This document shows positions 13,616-21,897 of a stretch of 25,655 nt of DNA, piece by piece (position 1 is the first letter of the stretch; every line of letters begins with the position of its first letter). Under the pieces are notes generated by a model that was not told the DNA's origin, searched no databases, and saw only the letters and a program-made list of their open reading frames with translations. Origin of the DNA: Bacteroidales bacterium UBA1184 (GTDB lineage: Bacteria; Bacteroidota; Bacteroidia; Bacteroidales; ML635J-15); contig DBYO01000032.1 in the NCBI GenBank assembly GCA_002310235.1, positions 75,955 through 101,609 on the forward strand, written 5' to 3'. The position numbers and the translations under genes are program-made.

Positions 13616-15346
13616 ATGGAATATTTAGGTTTAAGCGAACAGGAAATCCTCCGTCGTGAGGCGTTGAAGGAATTGATAAATTTAGGTATAAATCCATATC
13701 CGGCACCAGAATTCAAGGTGACGACCAATACTAAGGATATTCTCGACAGGTTCAGCGACGACAATCTGCCCGAAGACTTGAAGGACATTTCGATTGCCGG
13801 CCGTATGATGAGCCGCAGAATCATGGGTAACGCATCTTTTGCCGAACTTCAGGACGAAAAAGGTCGTATCCAGTTGTATTTCCGCCGCGACGACATCTGC
13901 GAAGGCGAAGACAAAACTATGTACAATCAGGTTTTCAAGAAACTTCTTGACATCGGCGACATCATAGGTGTTAAGGGATTCGCTTTCCGTACCCAGATGG
14001 GCGAAATTTCGATTCACGTTAAGGAATTTACCGTTCTCAGCAAGTCTTTGCATCCACTGCCAATCGTTAAGGAGAAGGACGGCAAGGTTTACGACGCTTT
14101 CAGCGATCCCGAGCAGCGTTACCGCAATCGCTCAATGGACTTGATTGTAAATCCGCAGGTCAAGGAAGCTTTCATCAAGCGTACTATGCTTACCAATTCG
14201 ATGCGTCAGTTCCTCAATGCAAAGGGCTACCTCGAGGTTGAAACCCCGATTCTTCAGCCTATGTACGGCGGTGCAGCAGCTCGTCCGTTCAAAACTCACC
14301 ACAATACCCTCGACCAGACTTTGTATCTCCGTATTGCCGACGAACTTTACTTGAAACGTCTTATCGTCGGTGGTTTCGACGGCGTTTACGAGTTTGCAAA
14401 GGACTTCCGCAACGAAGGTATGGACCGTTTCCACAATCCTGAGTTCACACAGATGGAACTCTACGTTGCCTACAAAGACTACAACTGGATGATGGACTTG
14501 GTAGAGGAAATGGTTGAAAAGATTGCAATCGACACCAACGGAACAACCAAGGTTCAGGTTGGCGAAAACATAATCGACTTCAAGCGTCCGTGGAAACGCT
14601 ACACCATGTTCGAAGCAATAGAGCATTTCAGCGGTATCGACATTTCGAAGATGGACGAGGCTGAACTTCGCGAAGTTGCTAAGAAAGTGGGAGTTGAGGT
14701 TAACGACAGCATGGGCAAGGGCAAGCTCATCGATGAAATCTTTGGCGAATGCTGCGAATCTAAGCTTATACAGCCTACATTCATTACCGATTATCCTATT
14801 GAAATGTCGCCGTTGGCAAAGAAGCACCGTTCGAAGGAAGGTCTTGTTGAGCGTTTCGAGGCAGTTTGCAACGGAAAGGAAATCTGCAACGCTTATTCTG
14901 AACTTAACGATCCTGTTGACCAGCGTTATCGTTTCGAGCAGCAGTTGTTGCTTGCAAAGCGTGGCGACGAGGAAGCCATGATGCTTGACGAGGATTTCCT
15001 CACAGCAATGGAAATCGGTATGCCTCCGACAGCAGGTCTCGGTATCGGTATCGATCGTTTGTCGATGATTATGACCAACTCGGTTTCGATACAGGATGTT
15101 CTTTTCTTCCCGCAGATGCGCCCCGAAAAGAAAGCCGATACCTTTAATCTCGAAGATTATACTGCATTGGGAATCAGTGAGGAATGGGCAAAAGTAATTT
15201 ACAAGTGCGGTATTACTACCGTAAAGCAGCTCAAAGAAATGACTGCCCAGAAGTTGCATCCTACATTGTGTGGAATGAACAAGAAGCACAAACTTGGACT
15301 TCAGAATCCTACAATAGAGGAGATAAACGGTTGGTTGAGTAAATAA
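13616..15346 (+). CDS. lysS: Lysyl-tRNA synthetase (class II)
   Basis: The 576-residue enzyme charges tRNA-Lys with lysine in the cytoplasm. An N-terminal OB-fold anticodon-binding domain is seen at about 57-140 (ISIAGRMMSRRIMGNASFAE, GRIQLYFRRD). The class II core follows: motif 1 near LNAKGYLEVETPIL, motif 2 at FAKDFRNEGMDRFHNPEF, motif 3 at GLGIGIDRLSMI. About 65 residues after motif 3 form a C-terminal extension (YTALGISEEWAKVIYKCGIT, TVKQLKEM) with a helix-hairpin-helix flavour. To my knowledge it is common in Bacteroidota LysS, whose length this matches. It is a single-gene unit ending in a strong terminator. Confidence 0.97.
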   Translation: MEYLGLSEQEILRREALKELINLGINPYPAPEFKVTTNTKDILDRFSDDNLPEDLKDISIAGRMMSRRIMGNASFAELQDEKGRIQLYFRRDDICEGEDKTMYNQVFKKLLDIGDIIGVKGFAFRTQMGEISIHVKEFTVLSKSLHPLPIVKEKDGKVYDAFSDPEQRYRNRSMDLIVNPQVKEAFIKRTMLTNSMRQFLNAKGYLEVETPILQPMYGGAAARPFKTHHNTLDQTLYLRIADELYLKRLIVGGFDGVYEFAKDFRNEGMDRFHNPEFTQMELYVAYKDYNWMMDLVEEMVEKIAIDTNGTTKVQVGENIIDFKRPWKRYTMFEAIEHFSGIDISKMDEAELREVAKKVGVEVNDSMGKGKLIDEIFGECCESKLIQPTFITDYPIEMSPLAKKHRSKEGLVERFEAVCNGKEICNAYSELNDPVDQRYRFEQQLLLAKRGDEEAMMLDEDFLTAMEIGMPPTAGLGIGIDRLSMIMTNSVSIQDVLFFPQMRPEKKADTFNLEDYTALGISEEWAKVIYKCGITTVKQLKEMTAQKLHPTLCGMNKKHKLGLQNPTIEEINGWLSK

Positions 15347-15370
15347 TTGCCAATAATTATATATGATGAA

Positions 15371-15407
15371 AGAAGGGCAAAATCATTGATTCTGCCCTTC
15401 TTTTTTT
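15371..15407. terminator. Terminator after lysS
   Basis: AGAAGGGCA and TGCCCTTCT pair exactly, and AATC/GATT extend the stem inside around the loop ATT. Seven Ts follow on the plus strand. It lies between convergent lysS and murF-alr and may also work for the latter. Confidence 0.92.
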
Positions 15408-15420
15408 GTATTAGTTGTTT

Positions 15421-17880
15421 TTATTCTTCGAAGTATATCCTCTTGATTCTGTGAGGGATACTTGTTAGTATTTCGTAGGGTATGGTGCCGAGAACTTTTG
15501 CCATATCGCAGATGGTGTTGTCCATGCCGAAAATTATAACTTCGTCGCGTTCTTCGGCTTCTATGCCTGTTATGTCGATCATGCACATGTCCATGCAGAC
15601 ATTGCCGATTATCGGAGCTTTTTTGCCGTTTACCATGAAATACCAATTGCCGTTTCCGAGGTGACGGTCAATTCCATCGGCATACCCAACAGGGATTGTC
15701 GCAATTACAGCATCGTGGTCGAGTTTGCCCTTGCGGTTGTAACTTACTGTTTCGCCTGCACTTACATGGTGAATCTGCGAAATTATCGACTTAAATGTTG
15801 TAACAGGTGTGAGCGCGTCGGTAATCTGAGGCATAAGTCCGTGAATACCAATGCCCAACCTTGCCATCTCAAAATCGTACTGAGGAAATCTTATGATGCC
15901 GGCGCTGTTGAGTATGTGGCGCATGGGGCGAGAACCAGTGAGTTCGCAAATGCGGTCGTACATTTTGCTGAAACGTGAAACCTGCTCGTGGGTGAAATAG
16001 TCCAATGCTGGGTCGTCGCTACCGACAAGGTGAGAGAATACCGATGAAATCTTTATACAGTCGGTGCTTGTGGCTTCGGTGCAGAATTCATCGATGTCGC
16101 CGTCGTTCAAACCGAGACGGTGCATTCCTGTGTCAAGTTTTATGTGTATCGGGAAATGCTCTGTATGATTACGCTTCAACTCTCTGATTAACTTTTTTAA
16201 AAGTGAGGTTGAATAAATCTCTGGTTCAAGTCCGTATTCTATCATGTTTTGCAATGAATTGATGTTTGGATTCATTACAATGATAGGAGTTTTGATGCCT
16301 GCATTTCGCAGTTCCACGCCTTCATCGGCGATTGCAACAGCAAGATAGTCAACTTTGTTGCGTTGCAGGAAGTTGGCTATCTCGAGAGAACCGATTCCAT
16401 AGGCGAAGGCCTTTACCATTACCGTGAGCTTTGTGCCTGGAGCAAGTTTCGACTGGAAGAACTGCAGGTTCTGCTTCATCAGGCTAAGGTCGGTTTCGAT
16501 GACGCTTTCGTGTGTCTGGTTCTGGAGTTTTTTCGAAATTTTCTCGAACTGGAATACACGCGCACCTTTAAGAAGTATTGCCTTGCGGTCGAATTCGAAC
16601 GAGGAAAAAGCCTTCAGAAACTGTTCGGTGTTTGGGTAAAATCTTGACCTTATCTGGAAAAGATCTCGGTTGTGCATTATGGATTTTCCAATGCCGACAA
16701 ATTTATCAACTTGCTTGGTTTTTAAAAGGTTTGCAACTTCCTTATAAAGCGTTGCTTCATCGGTATTGTTTTGCAGGATGTCCGACATTATGAGCACCGA
16801 CTCGCGGTTCGACTTTTTCTGGTTCAGGTAGTCGAGGGCTATTTCGAGCGAGTTTATATCGGAGTTGTAGCTGTCGTTTATGAGGATGCTGTTGTTGATT
16901 CCATCCAGGGTTTCAAGACGCATCTTGATTCCAGGAAGTGAGCGGAACTGCTTAAAGATCGTCTGGCTGTCGAGTTTGTTAAAAAGGTACATTACGCAGA
17001 AGCAGGTAATGCAGTTCTGTATAGAACCTTCGTCTCCAAACGGGATATTTATCATATAGGTGTCGCGCTTGGTCTGCAATATGATGTTGTTCTTTCCGTT
17101 CTGGAAACTCTTTTCGAGCAGGTTGATTGTGCCGTTGCCTTTTTCCGACCAAGTTATGCGGTTGCGACCAATGCCCGAATTGATGATTTTCGAATGTACA
17201 TATTCATCGTCGCAGTTGTATATTATTGTGTCGCAGTGTTCGAAAAGTTTCAGTTTCTCATCTATTTTCTGCTCGCGCGATTCGAAGTTGCTCTGGTGTG
17301 CCGTTCCTATGTTGGTAAGGATTCCGATAGTTGGGCGGATGATTTTTTCCAGAGCTTCCATTTCGCCTGGTTGCGAGATTCCTGCTTCGAAAATGGCAAG
17401 TTCGGTGTCTTTTTCGAGCAGCCAAACCGACAGAGGAACGCCAATCTGCGAATTGTAGCTCTTTGGGCTTCGTGTGATGCTGAAATAGGGGCTTAGCAGG
17501 TAGTGGAGCCATTCTTTTACAATGGTCTTGCCGTTGCTGCCGGTGATGCCTATTACGGGGATGTTGAATTTCAACCGTTTGTGGGTAGCAATTTTTTGTA
17601 GTGCCGAAAGCGTGTTTTCAACCTTTATGTATGAGATTCCTCGCAGCTTGGAGATGTCGATGTCGCGGCTGACAAGGAAGGCCTTTACGCCAGAGCGGTA
17701 TATTTCGTCTATGTAGTTGTGTCCGTCGTGCTGTTCGCCAACCACGGCAACAAACAAGCACGATGACGGGTTTATGATGTTTCGGCTGTCGGTTACAATT
17801 TTTGAAAATTCAACAGTTTCGTCGCCGATAAGTTTGCCGGAAACAATTTCCGAGATTTCCTTTAAACTAAAAGTTTGCAT
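15421..17880 (-). CDS. murF-alr: Bifunctional MurF ligase / alanine racemase fusion
   Basis: The 819-residue protein joins two cell-wall enzymes. Residues about 1-455 are MurF, which adds D-Ala-D-Ala to UDP-MurNAc-tripeptide: P-loop GITGSNGKT (111-119), ILTNIGTAHQSNF, ILINDSYNSD, and LLKGARVFQFE at its end. Residues about 460-819 are alanine racemase: PLP lysine in MVKAFAYG (Lys490), GMHRLG, MARLGIGIHG, catalytic Tyr in ETVSYNRKG (Tyr714), PVGYADGIDR and GNVCMDMCMIDIT. Both active sites look complete. The start MQTFSLKEIS at 17880 was chosen because it shares one base with the tdk stop (TAATG) and begins the MurF fold; a longer frame reaches 17934. The fusion is known in Bacteroidota. Confidence 0.95.
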   Translation of the reverse strand: MQTFSLKEISEIVSGKLIGDETVEFSKIVTDSRNIINPSSCLFVAVVGEQHDGHNYIDEIYRSGVKAFLVSRDIDISKLRGISYIKVENTLSALQKIATHKRLKFNIPVIGITGSNGKTIVKEWLHYLLSPYFSITRSPKSYNSQIGVPLSVWLLEKDTELAIFEAGISQPGEMEALEKIIRPTIGILTNIGTAHQSNFESREQKIDEKLKLFEHCDTIIYNCDDEYVHSKIINSGIGRNRITWSEKGNGTINLLEKSFQNGKNNIILQTKRDTYMINIPFGDEGSIQNCITCFCVMYLFNKLDSQTIFKQFRSLPGIKMRLETLDGINNSILINDSYNSDINSLEIALDYLNQKKSNRESVLIMSDILQNNTDEATLYKEVANLLKTKQVDKFVGIGKSIMHNRDLFQIRSRFYPNTEQFLKAFSSFEFDRKAILLKGARVFQFEKISKKLQNQTHESVIETDLSLMKQNLQFFQSKLAPGTKLTVMVKAFAYGIGSLEIANFLQRNKVDYLAVAIADEGVELRNAGIKTPIIVMNPNINSLQNMIEYGLEPEIYSTSLLKKLIRELKRNHTEHFPIHIKLDTGMHRLGLNDGDIDEFCTEATSTDCIKISSVFSHLVGSDDPALDYFTHEQVSRFSKMYDRICELTGSRPMRHILNSAGIIRFPQYDFEMARLGIGIHGLMPQITDALTPVTTFKSIISQIHHVSAGETVSYNRKGKLDHDAVIATIPVGYADGIDRHLGNGNWYFMVNGKKAPIIGNVCMDMCMIDITGIEAEERDEVIIFGMDNTICDMAKVLGTIPYEILTSIPHRIKRIYFEE

Positions 17881-18476
17881 TATTCCTGATTGTTTTTGTC
17901 GTTTTCGATTGCTTCGTTGTAGCATTTTCGGCAAAGAGGTTCGTATATGTCCTTTTCGCCAAGCAGAACCACGCCCTTGTCGTGCGATTTGCGGTAGCTG
18001 AACTGAGCAAGCTCGCCGCAGTGTGTGCAGATGGCGTGAACCTTGGTGACTTCTTCGGCTACGGCGAAAAGTGCTGGCATAGGTCCGAACGGGCGACCAA
18101 GGAAGTCCATGTCGAGCCCAGCTACGATTACGCGTATGCCGTTATTGGCAAGGGTTATGCATACATCCACGATTCCGTTGTCGAAGAATTGTGCTTCATC
18201 GATGCCAACCACATCGACATCGGTGGCTAGAAGCAAAATGTTTGATGAAGAGGTAACAGGGGTGGAGCGGATGGCGTTGGCGTTGTGCGAAACAACATCT
18301 TCCTCAGAATAGCGCACATCGATGCTAGGCTTGAAAATTTCGACTTTCTGCTTTGCAAATTCGGCGCGGCGCAGACGGCGTATGAGTTCCTCGGTCTTGC
18401 CTGAAAACATTGAGCCTGCGATGACTTCTATCCATCCGGTCTTCTGGTTAGCTTTTCTCGTCCTTTCAAGAAACAT
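17880..18476 (-). CDS. tdk: Thymidine kinase
   Basis: The 198-residue product is a type II (TK1-like) thymidine kinase, which phosphorylates thymidine to dTMP in salvage. Motifs: P-loop GSMFSGKTEEL (21-31), the catalytic-base region DEAQFF (Glu94), the lasso-loop region with SYRKSHD, and four zinc cysteines Cys150/Cys153 (CTHC) and Cys182/Cys185 (CRKC). It is the first gene of a two-gene unit with murF-alr and ends in the TAATG overlap. A -7 element at 18493-18500 gives a leader of about ten bases. Confidence 0.96.
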   Translation of the reverse strand: MFLERTRKANQKTGWIEVIAGSMFSGKTEELIRRLRRAEFAKQKVEIFKPSIDVRYSEEDVVSHNANAIRSTPVTSSSNILLLATDVDVVGIDEAQFFDNGIVDVCITLANNGIRVIVAGLDMDFLGRPFGPMPALFAVAEEVTKVHAICTHCGELAQFSYRKSHDKGVVLLGEKDIYEPLCRKCYNEAIENDKNNQE

Positions 18477-18492
18477 TGTGAAAAATTTTCCC

Positions 18493-18500
18493 CAAAAATA
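18493..18500 (-). promoter_or_regulatory. -7 element of tdk
   Basis: The minus strand reads TATTTTTG, a perfect TAnnTTTG, 16 bases before the tdk ATG. No clear -33 TTTG. Confidence 0.38.
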
Positions 18501-18654
18501 AGAATAATTGATTTGGTAACCCTCGCTGATTTGAAATAAAAAGTAACAAAAATTTTAACAGGTTGGAATGGTGGACAAATAAAGGAGAATAGGCATCCTG
18601 ATAATACTTTTTCATTGTTCGTTTTCTGTTAGTAAATGTCCCAAAAATCACTTG

Positions 18655-18668
18655 CTAATTGCAATTAG
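18655..18668. promoter_or_regulatory. Perfect 14-bp palindrome at the -33 region
   Basis: CTAATTGCAATTAG is its own reverse complement. It covers the expected -33 position of the promoter whose -7 element is at 18686-18693, so a dimeric regulator bound here would block or modulate transcription of the operon starting at 18726. The function is inferred from position and symmetry. Confidence 0.45.
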
Positions 18669-18685
18669 TGCCGAAATTTATTTTA

Positions 18686-18693
18686 TAAATTTG
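18686..18693 (+). promoter_or_regulatory. -7 element of the operon starting at 18726
   Basis: TAAATTTG matches TAnnTTTG exactly, about 32 bases before the ATG. The nearest TTG (18659-18661) lies 24 bases upstream, longer than usual, so the promoter may need an activator. Confidence 0.45.
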
Positions 18694-18725
18694 CACAAAA
18701 ATTTTCAAAAAAAGTAATATTTGAT

Positions 18726-19910
18726 ATGGCAACAGCAAGTGAACTGAAAGTAAAAGTAGCAAAAATTGCGACAATTGTTGAATATCTTGAAGATGAGCAA
18801 ATAAGTCAAATCGAAAAGGACATTTTGCTTCAGTCTGTAAGAGAATTGTACTCCGATATATTGTTGACGGATACGACAAAAGCCGTCGATGAAAAACCAA
18901 AGCCCGAGGAAGAACCTGTTAGTGAACAGCAAGAGGCCGTTGAGGAACATGTTAGTGAAAATGTTGCAGAAACAGTGGCAGCCGCTGTTGTTCCGCCAGT
19001 AATCTCGGTGGCTTTTGATGACGGTGAATTCGATTTCTCGGATTTGCTGAAGGATAAAACAACTGCCGTAAATGCTGAAGTTCAAGAAGCAAATGTTGAA
19101 ACAGATGCTCCTGTAGAGAACGCAGTAACAGAGGAAGTGCAGGAAGAAGAAATTCCAGCTGAAGAGGCCGAGCCGGAGCCAGACGTCGAAGAGTCTGTTG
19201 CTGAATTTGAACCCGAAGAATTTGAAGAGCCGGAACCTGAAAATGTCGAAGATGTTGATTCTGTTGAAGATTTTGAAGAAGAGGATGATGACAACGAAGA
19301 TATAGAGGATGTTGAATTAGAAACTCAGGATGAAGTTCCTGAATCAAATTTTGAAGAAACGGTTACTAATGATACTGAAATTAACTCTAGTTTCAACGAG
19401 GAACCTTTGCCGGAAGAGCAACCGACTATTGAGACTGAGGAACCAGAGGTTGAAGAACCGATTGTAAACGATCCAGTTGCAGAAGAAACGCCAGTAGTTG
19501 AAGCACCTATTGCTCCAGAGCCAGTAGTTGAAACTCCTCAGAATGTTGAGTTAAAACCTGTTGAGCCCGAAAAACCGGAACCTACTCACATAACCCTTGG
19601 CGAACAGCTTGGTCAGTCGCGTCAATCGTCATTGAACGACAAGTTTGCAAGCAACAAGCCATTGGAGGGAAGTCTGGGTCTGAAGCCGATTTCCGACATT
19701 AAGTCAGCAATACCTTTGGGCGAAAGGTTCAGATTCACTCGTATGCTGTTCTCAGGCAACGGACCAGCTTTTGATTCCACAGTGGCTGCACTAAATGGAA
19801 TGTCGAGCATTGAGGCTGCAGACAACTATATACGCACAAACTTTAGCTGGGACATGGATTCTCCAGTAGTTGCCGACTTTATGAATATTGTTCGCAGAAG
19901 ATATTTGTAG
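18726..19910 (+). CDS. Acidic Glu/Pro-rich protein, function unknown
   Basis: The 394-residue product has three parts. Residues 1-47 form a likely helix (VKVAKIATIVEYLEDEQISQ, then EKDILLQSVRELYSDIL). Residues about 50-285 are low-complexity and extremely acidic, dominated by Glu, Pro, Val and Asp (EEEDDDNEDIEDVELE, PVVEAPIAPEPVVETP). Residues about 300-394 form a compact conserved-looking end: LGLKPISDIKSAIPLGERFR, FTRMLFSGNGPAFDSTVAAL and ADFMNIVRRRYL. Similar tails occur on uncharacterised Bacteroidota proteins. There is no signal peptide, so it should be cytoplasmic; a docking or scaffold role is inference. It is the first gene of a long operon; the M28 peptidase ATG begins one base after its stop. 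Confidence 0.8.
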   Translation: MATASELKVKVAKIATIVEYLEDEQISQIEKDILLQSVRELYSDILLTDTTKAVDEKPKPEEEPVSEQQEAVEEHVSENVAETVAAAVVPPVISVAFDDGEFDFSDLLKDKTTAVNAEVQEANVETDAPVENAVTEEVQEEEIPAEEAEPEPDVEESVAEFEPEEFEEPEPENVEDVDSVEDFEEEDDDNEDIEDVELETQDEVPESNFEETVTNDTEINSSFNEEPLPEEQPTIETEEPEVEEPIVNDPVAEETPVVEAPIAPEPVVETPQNVELKPVEPEKPEPTHITLGEQLGQSRQSSLNDKFASNKPLEGSLGLKPISDIKSAIPLGERFRFTRMLFSGNGPAFDSTVAALNGMSSIEAADNYIRTNFSWDMDSPVVADFMNIVRRRYL

Positions 19911-19911
19911 A

Positions 19912-21186
19912 ATGTTTCGCTCGAGTTTGATATTATTGGTTTCGCTTTTTTGCTGTCTTTATTCCTTTGCGCAGGATGTTGACAATGCAAGGAAGCATGT
20001 GCAGAAACTTACCGCTCCCGAATTTTATGGGCGCGGTTATTCATTTGGGGGAGGCGACAAGGCTGCAAAATATATTGCTGATGAATTTAAGTCGCTGGGA
20101 GTTAAGTCGTTTGAAAAATCCTACTATCAGGATTTTTACTATGACATGAATACTTTTCCTGCAAAAATGTATGTTACAATCGATGGCAAAGAGTTGATTC
20201 CTGGCACCGATTTCATACCTGGACAGTTTACGCCTACAGTAAAGGCTTCGTACGAATTGTTTATGCCAGATTCGTTGCTGCTGAATGATACGATTGCTTT
20301 TATGTCACGCTATTTTGCGGAGGACTGGTCGAAAAAGATGCTGGTGATCGATTATGCGCAGACCGAGAATAAGGACATAAAGATGTTTTACATTAAGGTC
20401 TTGTACGGTAATACGCGCTTCGGTGGAGTTATGGAGCTTATTCCCGATGAACTTATGTCATCTGTAGGTGGTAGACAGCAATCTTATCCTGTGATAAAGG
20501 TTAAGCGTGAGGCGTTCGACCGTTCTGCAAAATCTATTTCTGTGGACATAAGCGCCAAACTGAAGAAAAAGTTTGCAGCAAAGAATGTAATCGGCTACAT
20601 CGAAGGCAAAAATCCAGATAAATATTATGTTTTTTCTGCTCACTATGACCATATTGGCACAATAGGCAAGGGCGTGTATGTTCCTGGTGCGCAGGATAAT
20701 GCATCGGGCACGGCTATGGTTCTCGACTTGGCTGCCTACTATTCAAAGCATCAACCCGAATACACAATGGTTTTCATGCTGTTCTTTGGCGAGGAAGCTG
20801 GTCTGCTCGGTTCTTCGTACTATGTTGAGCATCCGTTGTTCCCGTTGGAAAAAATACGCATGGGATTTAACCTCGACATGGTTGGCACTGGCGACGAAGG
20901 CATAACGATTGTGAATTCGAGCGAAGAAAATTATGCTGGCGAATGGGAGCTTATCAGCAAGATAAACGACGAAAACAAATATTTCGATCCAGTCAAGCAA
21001 CGCGGAGCAGCCGCCAACAGCGACCATTATTCGTTCAACAGGAAAGACGTTAAGTTTGTATTCATATACACTATGGGACCCGGAACTTTCTACCACAATG
21101 TGAAAGACAGGTACGAAACCTTGACCTTCACTGGATACGAAAGTTTGTTTGGGCTATTGACTAAATTTGTGGAAAGGTATGAGTAA
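19912..21186 (+). CDS. M28 family zinc aminopeptidase, exported
   Basis: I start at ATG 19912 (MFRSSLILLV), giving a signal peptide with cleavage near YSFAQ (residue 21) and 424 residues in all. The M28 metal ligands are complete: His244 (SAHYDH), Asp262 (QDNASG), Glu295 with catalytic Glu294 (FGEEAG), Asp322 (NLDMVG) and His395 (TFYHNVKD). Members remove N-terminal residues from peptides, here in the periplasm or outside. No PA or other extra domain is evident; residues 80-225 form a family-variable insert. Its end overlaps the start of rsmI by eight bases. Confidence 0.92.
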   Translation: MFRSSLILLVSLFCCLYSFAQDVDNARKHVQKLTAPEFYGRGYSFGGGDKAAKYIADEFKSLGVKSFEKSYYQDFYYDMNTFPAKMYVTIDGKELIPGTDFIPGQFTPTVKASYELFMPDSLLLNDTIAFMSRYFAEDWSKKMLVIDYAQTENKDIKMFYIKVLYGNTRFGGVMELIPDELMSSVGGRQQSYPVIKVKREAFDRSAKSISVDISAKLKKKFAAKNVIGYIEGKNPDKYYVFSAHYDHIGTIGKGVYVPGAQDNASGTAMVLDLAAYYSKHQPEYTMVFMLFFGEEAGLLGSSYYVEHPLFPLEKIRMGFNLDMVGTGDEGITIVNSSEENYAGEWELISKINDENKYFDPVKQRGAAANSDHYSFNRKDVKFVFIYTMGPGTFYHNVKDRYETLTFTGYESLFGLLTKFVERYE

Positions 21187-21886
21187 ACTATATTTGGTGC
21201 CGACGCCGGTAGGGAATCTTGAGGACATGACTTTTCGCGCTGTAAACGTGCTGAAATCGGTCGATTGTATTCTCGCCGAGGATACGCGCACATCGGCAGT
21301 GCTGATGAAGCACTACGGCATTTCTACACCGCTTGTAAGTCATCACAAGTTCAACGAACATAAGACATCGGATGGCGTTGCCGAGAGAATTCTCGGTGGC
21401 GAAAACATTGCGCTTGTAACCGATGCCGGCACACCTGGAATTTCGGACCCAGGATTTCTTCTTGTGCGCACTTGTGTGGAAAAGGGCGTGGAGGTGGAAT
21501 GTCTGCCTGGAGCAACGGCATTTGTGCCTGCTTTGGTAAATTCGGGTTTGCCATGCGAAAGATTTTCTTTCGAGGGTTTTCTGCCACAGAAGAAAGGCAA
21601 GAACAAGAAGGTGCAGGAACTTTCCGAAGAGGAGAGAACTATGATTTTCTACGAGTCGCCTTTCCGATTGGTGAAGACTTTGGAACTTTTTGTCCAGTAT
21701 TTCGGAGAGGAACGTCAGGCTTGCGTATCGCGTGAGATTTCAAAGATTCATGAGGAAAATTTCCGTGGCACTCTGAAGGAATGCATCGAGCATTTTTCGC
21801 GGAAGGATGTTAAGGGCGAGATTGTAATCGTTGTGGAAGGCAAGAACAGGAAGGTAAGGAATGCGGAAAATGAGGAAGATGATTAA
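21179..21886 (+). CDS. rsmI: 16S rRNA (cytidine-1402-2'-O)-methyltransferase
   Basis: The 235-residue product starts MSKLYLVPTPVGNLEDMTFR, the hallmark of RsmI, and continues with AEDTRTS, VTDAGTPGISDPGF, LPGATAFVPALVNSGLP, FEGFLPQKKG, FYESPFRL and SREISKIHEENFRGT. It belongs to the tetrapyrrole-methylase fold and methylates the ribose of C1402 in 16S rRNA using SAM. The start at 21179 is preferred over an ATG four codons upstream because it matches family N-termini. It overlaps the peptidase gene by eight bases, and the first gene of the paralogue array begins 11 bases after its stop. Confidence 0.96.
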   Translation: MSKLYLVPTPVGNLEDMTFRAVNVLKSVDCILAEDTRTSAVLMKHYGISTPLVSHHKFNEHKTSDGVAERILGGENIALVTDAGTPGISDPGFLLVRTCVEKGVEVECLPGATAFVPALVNSGLPCERFSFEGFLPQKKGKNKKVQELSEEERTMIFYESPFRLVKTLELFVQYFGEERQACVSREISKIHEENFRGTLKECIEHFSRKDVKGEIVIVVEGKNRKVRNAENEEDD

Positions 21887-21897
21887 TTTATGACCCA

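Noticed and set aside
14132..15289. Long minus-strand open frame (385 codons) inside lysS
   Set aside because: It lies opposite a full-length, motif-complete LysS; the product is Cys/His/Phe-rich with no family features. It is a codon-bias shadow.
17881..17934. 18-codon upstream extension of murF-alr
   Set aside because: It lies within the tdk 3' end; the TAATG overlap gives a better start.
18952..19347. Minus-strand frames (Leu/Gln/His-rich and Ser-rich) opposite the acidic protein
   Set aside because: These are reverse reads of GAA/GAG/CCG-type repeats; the plus-strand protein has a proper start, promoter and operon context.
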